Source: Roseovarius sp. EL26
GTDB taxonomy: Bacteria; Pseudomonadota; Alphaproteobacteria; Rhodobacterales; Rhodobacteraceae
DNA length: 64,000 nucleotides
Assembly (NCBI RefSeq): GCF_900327775.1
Contig: NZ_OUMZ01000003.1
Coordinates: 62,001-126,000, forward strand
Reading direction: 5' to 3'
Positions 1 through 8,423 of the stretch are shown one piece after another. The position numbers and the translations under genes were made by a program. Positions within the stretch are counted from its first letter, which is position 1, and every line of letters starts with the position of its first letter. The notes beneath the pieces are model-generated. The model worked only from the letters and a program-made list of their open reading frames with translations. It had not been told where the DNA came from and did not search any database.

Positions 1-123
1 GGTGATGAGCGTTTTGAGGTGCGTACGCGCTTCCCCTTCAATCTTATAGAGGTCAATTTTGAGACCCTGCGCCGGGCAGCCGCGCGCAGTATCAAGCACA
101 TGGGTTGTCAAATATCCGGTCAT
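1..123 (-). CDS. uraH: 5-hydroxyisourate hydrolase (partial, 3' end outside window)
   Basis: Hydrolyses 5-hydroxyisourate, the unstable product of urate oxidation, to OHCU, the step before OHCU decarboxylase. Only the first 41 residues are present. They begin [15 protein letters not shown] and continue with [11 protein letters not shown], the conserved N-terminal block of the transthyretin-like HIU hydrolases, including the His of TTHVLD that belongs to the active site in this family. The ATG is preceded by a GAAAGAGA purine tract. It is transcribed away from the fused allantoinase/OHCU decarboxylase gene, with about 150 bases between the two starts. The next step of the pathway is encoded by that neighbour, which supports the call. 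The C-terminal YRGS signature expected for the family lies outside the window and could not be checked. Confidence 0.9.
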   Translation of the reverse strand, partial: MTGYLTTHVLDTARGCPAQGLKIDLYKIEGEARTHLKTLIT

Positions 124-272
124 GTTTGTCTCTTTCCTTGTTTGGGGCTTTATAGAATGAAAATATTCAGATCAGCAAAGCTCTCAGAGCTGAAGGCTCC
201 TTCGCATTTTTTTTGAAAAAGATTTTGATTGATTTGGATTATGATAGCATGAAGTAAAAAAGGAAAGATCCC

Positions 273-1685
273 GTGAACCGCTACCCCCGTGACTTGACTG
301 GCTATGGTGCCAATCCACCATCGGCCAACTGGCCCAATGGCGCAAAAATCGCTGTTCAGATCGTTCTGAATTACGAAGAAGGTGGTGAAAACAATATCCT
401 GCACGGGGATGCCGCATCAGAGGCGTTCTTGTCAGAAATCACTGGCGCACAACCCTGGCCGGGACAGCGCCATTGGAACATGGAATCAATCTATGAATAC
501 GGCGCGCGTGCCGGATTTTGGCGGGTACACCGCTTGCTAAGCGATATGCCCATCACGGTTTACGGGGTGGCAACGGCCTTGGCGCGTGCCCCCGAACAGG
601 TTGCTGCGATGAAAGCCTCGAACTGGGAAATCGCCAGCCATGGGCTGAAGTGGATTGAGCATAAAGACATGTCCGAAGACGAGGAGCGGGCGCAGATTGC
701 GGACGCTATCCGTTTGCATGTTGAGGCTACGGGTGACGTCCCGCGGGGTTGGTATACGGGTCGCTGCTCCAACAATACCGTGCGTCTGGTAGCTGAAACC
801 GGACAGTTTGACTACGTCGCCGATAGCTATGCCGATGACCTGCCCTATTGGGAGCAGTATGAAGAACGTGACCAGTTGATCGTGCCCTATACGATGGATT
901 GCAATGATATGCGGTTTGGGATTCAGGCTGGATTCACCAACGGTGATCAGTTTGAAAGCTATCTCAAAGACAGCTTTGACACGTTGTATGAAGAGGGCTG
1001 CGCTGGCGCACCGAAAATGTTGTCGATCGGATTGCATTGCCGCCTAATTGGCCGCCCAGGGCGGATTGCGGCTCTGCGCCGCGTCATTGAACATTTCAAA
1101 TCACATGAAGGGGTCTGGTTCGCAACGCGACTACAGATTGCCCAACATTGGACGCAGGAGAATCCACCCGTGACACAACAACGCCCATCTGCGATGGATC
1201 TTGAAACCTTTGTTTCAGAATTTGGCGGCATTTTTGAACATAGCCCTTGGATCGCCGAAGGCGCACATGCGCAGGAACTTGGCCCAACACATGACACAGC
1301 GCAGGGCGTGCATCAGATGCTGGCCCGAATTTTCCGCGCGGCACCTGAAGACAAACGGCTCGGCGTGTTAACAGCTCACCCAGATTTGGCTGGCAAACTT
1401 GCTGCTGCAAAACGCCTGACCGCTGAATCTACGGCTGAGCAAGCCTCTGTCGGGCTGGACGAGCTGACTGATGAAGAGCGGGAAAACTTCACAAAGCTGA
1501 ATAACGACTACACCACCAAATTCGGTTTTCCCTTCATCATTGCCGTGCGCGATAACACCAAGGCCTCGATCATGGCCGCCTTTGAACGTCGTATCAGTAA
1601 TGACCGCGCAACTGAATTTGGCGAGGCCTGTCGTCAGGTTGAACGTATCGCCGAGCTGCGCCTGCAAGAGAAGTTTTCAGCATGA
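273..1685 (+). CDS. puuE: Fused allantoinase (PuuE type) and OHCU decarboxylase
   Basis: A 470-residue two-domain enzyme of the ureide pathway. Residues 1-300 match the polysaccharide-deacetylase-like allantoinase PuuE (MNRYPRDLTGYGANPP start, NYEEGGEN, EIASHGLKW, GWYTGRCS), which opens allantoin to allantoate without the amidohydrolase fold. Residues 305-468 are a full OHCU decarboxylase (UraD): AHPDLAG at about 368-374 supplies the catalytic His, EQ at 389-390 the Glu, and FGFPFIIAVR at 417-426 is the family signature. The protein would thus take OHCU to S-allantoin and on to allantoate. The start is GTG, with AGGAAAG nine bases upstream. It overlaps the ureidoglycolate lyase gene by four bases (ATGA). 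The middle step, allantoate to ureidoglycine, is not encoded nearby. Confidence 0.93.
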   Translation: MNRYPRDLTGYGANPPSANWPNGAKIAVQIVLNYEEGGENNILHGDAASEAFLSEITGAQPWPGQRHWNMESIYEYGARAGFWRVHRLLSDMPITVYGVATALARAPEQVAAMKASNWEIASHGLKWIEHKDMSEDEERAQIADAIRLHVEATGDVPRGWYTGRCSNNTVRLVAETGQFDYVADSYADDLPYWEQYEERDQLIVPYTMDCNDMRFGIQAGFTNGDQFESYLKDSFDTLYEEGCAGAPKMLSIGLHCRLIGRPGRIAALRRVIEHFKSHEGVWFATRLQIAQHWTQENPPVTQQRPSAMDLETFVSEFGGIFEHSPWIAEGAHAQELGPTHDTAQGVHQMLARIFRAAPEDKRLGVLTAHPDLAGKLAAAKRLTAESTAEQASVGLDELTDEERENFTKLNNDYTTKFGFPFIIAVRDNTKASIMAAFERRISNDRATEFGEACRQVERIAELRLQEKFSA

Positions 1686-2167
1686 CCGTGACGATCAAGA
1701 CCCAACCCCTCACCGCAGAAGCCCTTGCCCCATACGGCGATGTTATGGAAGCCAGCGGAACCCCCGACAAACTGATCAATCAAGGCAAATGCGGTCGGTT
1801 TCACGACAAGGCCAACTTGGACTTTTCCGATGGTAAAGCTGGGATCAGTATCTTCAAAGGTGAGAAAGAAGTCCTGCCTTTGCCGCTCAAAATGGTGGAA
1901 CGCCACCCCGAGGGCAGTCAGGCCTTTGTGCCGATGTCTGAAAATCCGTTTCTGGTTGTTGTTGCGCGCGATCAAGATGGCACGCCCGTTGACCCCATCG
2001 CATTCCTGACAAAGCCGGGCCAGGCGATCAACTTTCACCGTGGCACATGGCATGGGGTTTTAGCCCCTCTGTCCGAGCCGGGAATATTTGCCGTCATTGA
2101 CCGGATCGGCGACGGCGCGAACCTGAAAGAGCACTGGTTCGACAAGGACTACATCATCGAAGAATGA
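1682..2167 (+). CDS. allA: Ureidoglycolate lyase
   Basis: Cytosolic enzyme of 161 residues that splits S-ureidoglycolate into glyoxylate and urea, the last step of ureide breakdown. The sequence has the AllA hallmarks: LTAEALAPYGDVME near the N-terminus, MVERHPEGSQAFVPM in the centre, and NFHRGTWHGVLAPL near residues 117-130, with His residues of the cupin-like fold. Length is normal for the family. It is translationally coupled to the upstream puuE-uraD fusion through an ATGA overlap and is followed after 56 bases by a purine permease, so the three appear to form one operon. Its product glyoxylate is the substrate of the beta-hydroxyaspartate cycle encoded 7 kb downstream. Confidence 0.94.
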   Translation: MTVTIKTQPLTAEALAPYGDVMEASGTPDKLINQGKCGRFHDKANLDFSDGKAGISIFKGEKEVLPLPLKMVERHPEGSQAFVPMSENPFLVVVARDQDGTPVDPIAFLTKPGQAINFHRGTWHGVLAPLSEPGIFAVIDRIGDGANLKEHWFDKDYIIEE

Positions 2168-2223
2168 CACGAGCAGCTGGAAGAGGAGCCAGCACTCGGC
2201 ATCGGTAAGGGAGGAACACCGAA

Positions 2224-3660
2224 ATGTCAGACAGATCCATCGGGACCCCGGAGCAGCTCCGGGATCCAAATTACACGCCTGCGCTGCAGCAAGCGATTCC
2301 CTTGGGTATTCAGCATGTTCTGGCGATGTTTGTCTCGAACGTAACGCCGGCCATCATCGTCGCAGGGGCTGCCGGGTTTGGTTTTGGTTCGGATGCTGGG
2401 GCCCAAGGCTTTCCGGACATGACCTATCTGATCCAGATGTCCATGCTCTTTGCTGGAATCGCGACCTTGTTTCAAACCGTTGGTATGGGACCAGTTGGGG
2501 CCCGTCTACCGATTGTGCAGGGCACCAGTTTTGCCTTTATTCCAATCATGATCCCGTTGGTCGCAGGTAAAGGTGTTGAAGCTTTGCCCGCAGTATTCGG
2601 CGGTGTTGTTATCGGCGGCTTTTTCCACGCATTGATCGGGACATTCATCGGGAAAATCCGCTTTGCCCTGCCACCGCTAGTTACCGGTTTGGTTGTCACG
2701 ATGATCGGCCTCACACTGGTCAAGGTCGGCATTCAATATTCCGCAGGTGGTGTACCAGCGATGGATAAACCCGAATATGGAAGTCTGCTGAATTGGTCGG
2801 CTGCCCTAGTGGTTATCTTCGTCACGCTGGCGCTAAAATTCTACGCCAGGGGCATGCTGGCAGTTTCTGCCGTCGTGATCGGTATCATCGTTGGCTACAT
2901 CTACGCGATGATCATGGGTATGGTCACATTCGAGAGTATCTCAACCAGCTGGGAGCGTGCCGCGCCTATCGCCTTCCCGGTGCCATTCAAATACGGCTTT
3001 GAAATCAGCGCGGCCGCGGTCATCGGTTTCTGCCTGATGTCATTTGTCTCGGCAGTCGAAACCGTAGGCGATGTCTCGGGCATCACCAAAGGTGGGGCTG
3101 GCCGCGAAGCGACGGACGAAGAGATTGCCGGGGCGACCTATGCTGATGGTGTTGGCACGGCTATTGCCGGGTTCTTTGGTGGTTTCCCCAACACCTCGTT
3201 CAGCCAAAACGTCGGCCTGATCGCCATGACTGGCATAATGAGCCGCCACGTGGTCACCATTGGCGCGCTGTTCCTTATCTTTTGCGGTTTGATTCCCAAG
3301 TTCGGTGCGGTCATCCGCACCATCCCGATCGAGGTATTGGGTGGCGGCGTCATCGTGATGTTCGGCATGGTTGTCGCTGCGGGTGTATCGATGCTATCCG
3401 ATGTCGACTGGAATCGCCGTAACATGGTGATCTTTGCAATCGCTTTGACCATCGGTCTGGGACTCAAGCTTGAGCCGAAGGCCGTGCAATATCTGCCTGA
3501 TACGCTGCGGGCTTTGATGACCAGCGGCTTGTTGCCGTCTGCCTTTATCGCCATCGTGTTGAACTTGATCCTGCCCGAAGAGCTAGCCGGTGAAGCCACC
3601 GAGGAAGTTTCGGGTGGCATGTCAGGTCATGGCAAAGGGTCACTGCCCTCAGGCGATTAG
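2224..3660 (+). CDS. NCS2 family urate/xanthine permease
   Basis: A 478-residue inner-membrane purine:H+ (or Na+) symporter of the nucleobase-ascorbate transporter family, with 12 or more hydrophobic segments. It carries the QH motif in the first helix (GIQHVLAMF, about residue 30) and the NAT signature QNVGLIAMTG near residue 330, preceded by NTSFS. The closest well-known relatives are the uric acid and xanthine permeases (UacT, PbuX, XanQ). It lies in the same direction as puuE-uraD and allA, which favours urate or a ureide-pathway purine as substrate. The start is set by GGGAGGAACACCGAAATG. Substrate choice within the family cannot be fixed from sequence alone. Confidence 0.88.
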   Translation: MSDRSIGTPEQLRDPNYTPALQQAIPLGIQHVLAMFVSNVTPAIIVAGAAGFGFGSDAGAQGFPDMTYLIQMSMLFAGIATLFQTVGMGPVGARLPIVQGTSFAFIPIMIPLVAGKGVEALPAVFGGVVIGGFFHALIGTFIGKIRFALPPLVTGLVVTMIGLTLVKVGIQYSAGGVPAMDKPEYGSLLNWSAALVVIFVTLALKFYARGMLAVSAVVIGIIVGYIYAMIMGMVTFESISTSWERAAPIAFPVPFKYGFEISAAAVIGFCLMSFVSAVETVGDVSGITKGGAGREATDEEIAGATYADGVGTAIAGFFGGFPNTSFSQNVGLIAMTGIMSRHVVTIGALFLIFCGLIPKFGAVIRTIPIEVLGGGVIVMFGMVVAAGVSMLSDVDWNRRNMVIFAIALTIGLGLKLEPKAVQYLPDTLRALMTSGLLPSAFIAIVLNLILPEELAGEATEEVSGGMSGHGKGSLPSGD

Positions 3661-3690
3661 GTTACACACTGCCATTGACGTGTAAATGAA

Positions 3691-3719
3691 AGCGGCGCCA
3701 TATTGGTGCCGCTTTTGCT
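3691..3719. terminator. Rho-independent terminator between convergent genes
   Basis: AGCGGCGCCA and TGGTGCCGCT form a 10-bp stem with one G-U pair and a three-base loop, followed on the plus strand by TTTTGCTTT. It ends the puuE-allA-permease transcript and sits one base before the stop codon of the converging exporter gene, so it may act in both directions. Confidence 0.8.
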
Positions 3720-4901
3720 TTAGCTGATCAGGTTACGGTTCTTTTGCGAATACATCGAATAGGCCGTGATCTGCCCTGCCACGATGGCCGAAAAGATAAA
3801 CAAGGCCGACAGGCCGACGCTTTGTGATGACATAAGGGATTCACCATAAAGCGTTTGCGTGGCACCCATCAAAACCCGGCTTCCCGGCACCAGAATAATG
3901 ATGCCCTGTACGATATAGATCGCGCCCGTCAGGTCCAGCTTTTTGGCAAGCCATGTGCCATAGAAAGTGATGCAAACCGTCGTGATCCAAGTACCCACGA
4001 TCCAGCCCGCTCCAAGATCCAGATACAGCGGCCCCCACATGCCTAGAACTGTGACCGGAAAGGCCAATAGGATATCAATTGCGCGGGCATTGAAGATGAC
4101 ACCAAGCGCACAAGATAACACAGGCAAAGCGACAAAAGGCATCCAAGGGGCAACCTCACTAACGTTGGCAATAGATTCTGTCTCTCCCCACAGGGTTTCG
4201 CCAATGCTAAGCCCAATAAATATCCCGATGAAGAGTTTCATGAAAATGAAGATCGACTGCCCAAAAAGGCTGGTGCCTGACAGGATATCATTAAACGCCA
4301 AACATTCGAGCGAGTTTGCTATCGAAAGCCCGGGTACGAACAAAACAATCGCAGCGATACAAAGCCCCCAAACCGGCAACGGGACACCGTGCGAGCTCAT
4401 CCATGCCACGGTCAAACCGGTCACAAGCGCGCTGAGAAATTCAACAACGATAATCCGCTCGTTGCTGCAGATCAGCTGACACACCCAAACCATAAACCCA
4501 AGTACAGCTGCAATACCGATGGCATGCATGGAACTGCCGACCAGCACCAGAAACGCTGGTGGAATGGCAATATTCGCCAGCATGACCAGAAAAGCGGGAT
4601 AGTTCACAGGCTCGGGCGGGACGCGGTCGTTGGGTTGGTTGATTTGGATGATTGTGTTGGCCAGCAAGGCCAGATTGATCGATGCAGGTTCTAGCCGCTT
4701 CATGATCACTTGGTTTTCGTTGTCCGGGAATTGATAGGTGATCGCTGTTGGCGATGCCTGTACAACCACGGTCACACCATGCTTACGGGCATAGTGTTGA
4801 ACATACTTTTCGATCTTGTACGGCGCGCAGCCACTGCGGTGCAGGGTGGTGCCGATATCACAGATCATTTTTATGCGTGCGCTCGGGGCCAAGAGAACCA
4901 T
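3720..4901 (-). CDS. Threonine/serine exporter family (ThrE-like) membrane protein
   Basis: An inner-membrane protein with a cytosolic N-terminal domain (DUF1212/ThrE type: DIGTTLHRSGCAPYKIEKYV at about residues 14-33) followed by about ten hydrophobic helices. The second half (about 260-393) resembles the DUF3815 partner domain, so both halves of the exporter are fused in one chain, as in Corynebacterium ThrE. The predicted role is proton-coupled export of threonine, serine or similar amino acids. The reading frame is open up to a TTG at 5042, but residues before this start do not resemble the family and no ribosome site is evident there; I prefer the ATG at 4901, just ahead of the domain, with a weak upstream site. 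It is divergent from the Ldh-family gene. Substrate is inference. Confidence 0.72.
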   Translation of the reverse strand: MVLLAPSARIKMICDIGTTLHRSGCAPYKIEKYVQHYARKHGVTVVVQASPTAITYQFPDNENQVIMKRLEPASINLALLANTIIQINQPNDRVPPEPVNYPAFLVMLANIAIPPAFLVLVGSSMHAIGIAAVLGFMVWVCQLICSNERIIVVEFLSALVTGLTVAWMSSHGVPLPVWGLCIAAIVLFVPGLSIANSLECLAFNDILSGTSLFGQSIFIFMKLFIGIFIGLSIGETLWGETESIANVSEVAPWMPFVALPVLSCALGVIFNARAIDILLAFPVTVLGMWGPLYLDLGAGWIVGTWITTVCITFYGTWLAKKLDLTGAIYIVQGIIILVPGSRVLMGATQTLYGESLMSSQSVGLSALFIFSAIVAGQITAYSMYSQKNRNLIS

Positions 4902-5052
4902 CACCAAATTGGAAAACAGATCTGCAAAACAATGCGGAATCGTATAAAGACTGGGCAAAGCTGCCCTGAGGCGGTCTTTATGCGGTTGCGGTAGAATTGA
5001 CCATCCCTTGTGCTTCGTGTTGACATACAGCGCTCTGGCCAACGTGACAGAT

Positions 5053-5064
5053 ATCGTTAACGAT
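5053..5064. promoter_or_regulatory. Candidate operator, perfect 12-bp palindrome
   Basis: ATCGTTAACGAT is a perfect inverted repeat placed 39 bases before the ATG of the Ldh-family gene and upstream of the divergent ThrE-like gene. Position and symmetry fit a repressor site. No regulator gene adjoins it, so the cognate protein is unknown. Confidence 0.35.
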
Positions 5065-5103
5065 GCTCACCAACTGAATTTCGACAAAAGGCGATCTGAC
5101 GAT

Positions 5104-6099
5104 ATGAGTACACTCGATCTGACACTTGATGAAATCTATGCACTGGCGCATGACACGATGGTGGCCAATGGTTGTGATGAAGGCAACGCAAACGCATTGG
5201 CTGATATCATTACCCGAGCCGAGCGGGATGGATCACATTCCCACGGCCTGTTCCGTGTGCCCGGCTATGTCAAAGCCCTGCGCAGTGGCAAGGTAGACGG
5301 CAAGGCAAAACCAACAGTCATTCGCAAAACCGCATCTGTCATTCAGGTCAATGGTGGCGGGTGTTTCGCCCCATTGGCGCAGGCGGTTGGTCTTCCAGTG
5401 CTTGCCGAAGCCGCCGCTGAATCAGGCGCTGCGGCGCTGTCACTGACCAACATCCATCACTTTGCCGCTCTTTGGCCAGAGACTGAATTTCTGGCGGATC
5501 GCGGCTTAGTTGGCATCGCTTGTACCGCCTATATGCCCAGCGTGGCACCTGCAGGATCGACCGAAAAACTGTTTGGTACCAACCCGATTTCTTTCGCCTG
5601 GCCTCGCCCGGGGAAATCGCCGGTGTGCTATGATATGGCGACTGCCGCAATGGCAATGGGTGATGTTCAGATTGCCGCCCGTGATGGTAAAACCGTCCCG
5701 CCGGGTACTGGCCTTGATGCCGATGGTAACCCAACCACTGATCCGGCAAAAATTGCAAAAGGTGTATTGTTGCCATTTGGGGGTTACAAGGGCTCTGCCA
5801 TTGCCTTGATGGTCGAACTGCTGGCCGCTGGCCTGACCGGAGAGAGCTTTAGCTATGAGGCCGCTGAGAATGACAACAAAGATGGTGGCCCCCCGCGTGG
5901 TGGCGAGATGGTCATCGCATTGTCACCAGCGATTATTGCTGGCGACAACTGGGAAAATCATTCGGAGGCTTTCATGGATCGCCTGTCCGGCCTTGAGGGC
6001 GTTCGCCTGCCCGGTGCACGACGCCATCAAAACCGTCTGGACACTGGCCCACGCGCGATCAATGCTGCTTTGGTCGAAACCATTCGTGGCCTTGGCTAA
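5104..6099 (+). CDS. Ldh family NAD(P)-dependent oxidoreductase
   Basis: A 331-residue member of the malate/L-lactate/ureidoglycolate dehydrogenase family, which also contains delta1-piperideine/pyrroline-2-carboxylate reductases (DpkA, LhpD). Family features are GSHSHGLFRVPGYV near residues 43-56 with the conserved SHG, the nucleotide-binding stretch LFGTNPISFAWP, and GGYKGSAIALMVE near residues 225-237. In a ureide locus, ureidoglycolate dehydrogenase (AllD) is an obvious alternative, but the 331-residue length and motifs do not separate it from the cyclic imino acid reductases. The ATG at 5104 was chosen because the 32 residues upstream in frame do not fit the family. It converges with bhcD. 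Confidence 0.78.
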   Translation: MSTLDLTLDEIYALAHDTMVANGCDEGNANALADIITRAERDGSHSHGLFRVPGYVKALRSGKVDGKAKPTVIRKTASVIQVNGGGCFAPLAQAVGLPVLAEAAAESGAAALSLTNIHHFAALWPETEFLADRGLVGIACTAYMPSVAPAGSTEKLFGTNPISFAWPRPGKSPVCYDMATAAMAMGDVQIAARDGKTVPPGTGLDADGNPTTDPAKIAKGVLLPFGGYKGSAIALMVELLAAGLTGESFSYEAAENDNKDGGPPRGGEMVIALSPAIIAGDNWENHSEAFMDRLSGLEGVRLPGARRHQNRLDTGPRAINAALVETIRGLG

Positions 6100-6124
6100 A
6101 GCTTGAGACCATTTATCATTTCAA

Positions 6125-6152
6125 TGGGCCTGCAACAAAAGTTGCAGACCCA
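6125..6152. terminator. Convergent hairpin terminator
   Basis: TGGGCCTGCAAC pairs with GTTGCAGACCCA around an AAAA loop, giving a 12-bp stem with one mismatch, between the ends of the Ldh-family gene and bhcD. There is no long T tract on either side, so termination efficiency is uncertain. Confidence 0.6.
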
Positions 6153-6158
6153 GCCTGG

Positions 6159-7124
6159 TTAAAAATCAACTTCGATAGCGATGCCTTTTTCGACGGCCAA
6201 ATCCACAACGGACGCTGCGACCGCGAGGTCTTGCAACCCAACACCGGTGCCGTCGAACAGGGTGATCTGATCATCTGAGGTCCGACCCGGGTTTGTTCCG
6301 TTGATCACGGCGCCCAGCTGGGCAACGTCAGACTCCTTGATCAACCCTTCAGTCACGGCGTGTTGCGCCTCACCGATCGAAATCGATTGTGCGACCTCGT
6401 CGGTAAAGACGGAGGCTTTCGCCAACAGGGCGGATTCAACCTCTTGCTTGCCCTTGGTATCGGTCCCCATGCAAGCCACATGCGTGCCCGGGGCGACATG
6501 ATTTGCCATCAAGGATGGCGCAAAGGCCGAGGTGATCGAAATAGTAACATCAGCGCCAATCATGCCATCCAGCTCCACCGCCTCGAATGCTACACCTGCC
6601 TCGTTCGCAACCTTCTCGATATTCGGCAGCATCTCAGGGTGATAGTTCCAACCGATGACTTTTTCAAAGCTGCGTTGCTCAAGAGCCGCACGCAACTGGA
6701 ATGTGGCCTGATGCCCGGCGCCGATCATACCGATTACCTTGGCATCTTTGCGCGCAAGATGTTTGATCGATACGGATGAGGCTGCCGCTGTGCGCAGCGC
6801 GGTCAATAGGTTCCCGCCCACCATCGCCTTGGCCTTGCCAGTATCAGGATCAAACAAGAACACGGTCGATTGGTGATTGATCAACTCGCGCTTTTCAAGG
6901 TTGTGCGGCCAGTAGCCTCCGGCCTTGAGGCCCAAAGTCAGCCCTGCCTGATCAAAACCACCTTTGAAACCATAAAGCGCGTCTTCGTGGCCAATCGCCT
7001 CACGAACGACCGGGAAGTTGTAGGCGTCACCTGCTGCCATGGCAGCAAACACTTTTTCCACGGCGTTAAACGCCGCCTCACGGGTCATCAGATTGGCAAT
7101 TTCGCGTTCAGGAACGATCAGCAT
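6159..7124 (-). CDS. bhcD: Iminosuccinate reductase BhcD
   Basis: A 321-residue protein of the ornithine cyclodeaminase/mu-crystallin fold that, as the last enzyme of the beta-hydroxyaspartate cycle, reduces iminosuccinate to L-aspartate with NAD(P)H and so regenerates the amino donor. The Rossmann motif IGMIGAGHQATFQLRAALE lies near residues 130-148, with the family substrate residues in GLKAGGYWPHN and the C-terminal DGTGVGLQDLAVA. Identity rests largely on context: it is the fourth gene after bhcA, bhcB and bhcC in the same order as in Paracoccus denitrificans. The ATG at 7124 was preferred over an upstream in-frame extension because MLIVPEREIA matches a typical OCD N-terminus and GAAAGA precedes it. 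Confidence 0.87.
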   Translation of the reverse strand: MLIVPEREIANLMTREAAFNAVEKVFAAMAAGDAYNFPVVREAIGHEDALYGFKGGFDQAGLTLGLKAGGYWPHNLEKRELINHQSTVFLFDPDTGKAKAMVGGNLLTALRTAAASSVSIKHLARKDAKVIGMIGAGHQATFQLRAALEQRSFEKVIGWNYHPEMLPNIEKVANEAGVAFEAVELDGMIGADVTISITSAFAPSLMANHVAPGTHVACMGTDTKGKQEVESALLAKASVFTDEVAQSISIGEAQHAVTEGLIKESDVAQLGAVINGTNPGRTSDDQITLFDGTGVGLQDLAVAASVVDLAVEKGIAIEVDF

Positions 7125-7200
7125 CAGATTATCTTTCGTAAAAAGTGGGGATCGGATGTCCCGACCCCCCAAGTCACCCACCAAAGCGGTGGTTCAGGAA

Positions 7201-7227
7201 AGCCCCTGCTGGGGAACCGCAGGGGCT
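7201..7227. other. Strong intercistronic hairpin between bhcC and bhcD
   Basis: AGCCCCTGC and GCAGGGGCT form a perfect 9-bp GC-rich stem around a 9-base loop. On the bhc transcript strand the stem is followed by TTTCCTG rather than a T run, so it resembles an mRNA processing or stability element, or a leaky terminator, rather than a full stop. It would set bhcD expression apart from bhcABC. Confidence 0.6.
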
Positions 7228-7245
7228 GGGGTAATAATAGTTTGC

Positions 7246-8409
7246 TCAGTAGGCTTTGCCGCGTGCCGATACCGGCCAGAGCGTTTCAACCTCGCCGCCG
7301 CGCACACCAACGTACCAGTCATGCACATTGGCGGTTGGATCGCAGTGACCGGGCACAAGCTTGAGCTTGTCATTGACGCTCAAAACGCCATCCGGGTCAG
7401 CCACTACGCCATGCTCGTCTGAGCATTTGACGTATTCTACATCAGTGCGTCCAAAGATCACCGGCAGACCAGAGTCGATAGACTGTGCCTTGAGGCCAGC
7501 ATCGACAATCGCTTTATCCGCTTTGGCATGGGACATCACAGATGTCAGGATGAAGAAGGCATTTTCCCACTCACCTTGGTCGATGCGGTTGCCCTGCTCA
7601 TCAAGGATGCGACCATAATCGGCATCCATGAAGGCGTATGATCCACACTGCAATTCGTTGAATACGCCAGAGTTGCTCTCAAAATGGTAGGACCCAGTCC
7701 CGCCACCGCCAACGATGTCACACTCAATGCCATCAGATTTTAGCGTATCAACCGCGTCTTGCACCTGTGCGATGGCCACGTCGAGTTTTGCTTTGCGATC
7801 CGCGTAACTATCCATGTGCTGCATCGCACCTTGATAGGCTTGGATGCCGGTAAATTTCAGCCCCTCCGCTGTATCGATGGCTTTGGCAATCTCGACAACT
7901 TTGGCTGTTGTCGTCACACCGCAACGGCCCGCGCCGCAGTCGATCTCAACCAGACATTCGATCTCGGTGCCGTGCTTTTGCGCCGCGGCCGACAGATCAG
8001 CGACATTTTCCACATCATCGACACAACAGATCGTGCGTGCACCCAGTTTGGGCAGACGGGCCAGACGGTCAATTTTGGCGGGATCACGGACCTGATTGGA
8101 CACGAGTACGTCCTTGATCCCGCCACGTGCAAAGACCTCGGCCTCTGACACTTTTTGACAGCAAACGCCGCAGGCGCCACCCTGTTCAACTTGTAGCTTG
8201 GCCACATCAACTGACTTGTGCATTTTGCCGTGCACGCGGTGGCGCATGCCGTGGGCCTTAGCGTAATCGCCCATCTTCTTGACGTTGCGCTCTAGCGCAT
8301 CAAGGTCAAGTACAAGGCTGGGGGTTTGGATGTCAGATGCGTCCATACCAGGCAGTGCAGGCACATCATAGCCAACCTCGAGGCCCTCGAATTTTGTTTG
8401 CGCGTTCAT
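7246..8409 (-). CDS. bhcC: Beta-hydroxyaspartate aldolase BhcC
   Basis: A 387-residue PLP enzyme of the D-threonine aldolase/alanine-racemase-like fold that condenses glycine and glyoxylate to (2R,3S)-beta-hydroxyaspartate. HRVHGKMHKS at residues 57-66 holds the Schiff-base lysine (K62 by alignment with the HAKTHK motif of D-threonine aldolases). GGGGTGSYHFE binds the PLP phosphate, and the C-terminal PGHCDPTANVHDW carries the metal-binding His and nearby ligands of the family. The start was placed at the ATG preceded by AAAGGAG at eight bases, 14 bases after the bhcB stop codon; an earlier ATG in frame has no such site. Order, length and motifs match the characterised Paracoccus enzyme. Confidence 0.9.
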   Translation of the reverse strand: MNAQTKFEGLEVGYDVPALPGMDASDIQTPSLVLDLDALERNVKKMGDYAKAHGMRHRVHGKMHKSVDVAKLQVEQGGACGVCCQKVSEAEVFARGGIKDVLVSNQVRDPAKIDRLARLPKLGARTICCVDDVENVADLSAAAQKHGTEIECLVEIDCGAGRCGVTTTAKVVEIAKAIDTAEGLKFTGIQAYQGAMQHMDSYADRKAKLDVAIAQVQDAVDTLKSDGIECDIVGGGGTGSYHFESNSGVFNELQCGSYAFMDADYGRILDEQGNRIDQGEWENAFFILTSVMSHAKADKAIVDAGLKAQSIDSGLPVIFGRTDVEYVKCSDEHGVVADPDGVLSVNDKLKLVPGHCDPTANVHDWYVGVRGGEVETLWPVSARGKAY

Positions 8410-8423
8410 TGGAATGGCTCCTT

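Noticed and set aside
4902..5042. N-terminal extension of the ThrE-like protein to a TTG codon
   Set aside because: No ribosome site, rare start codon, and residues unlike the family; the region also holds upstream sequence of the divergent gene.
5020..5048. TTGACA at 5020 as a -35 promoter element
   Set aside because: No suitable -10 hexamer is found 16-18 bases downstream.
7125..7184. N-terminal extension of bhcD from an upstream in-frame codon
   Set aside because: The 20 extra residues have no match to the family and GAAAGA before the ATG at 7124 gives a better start.
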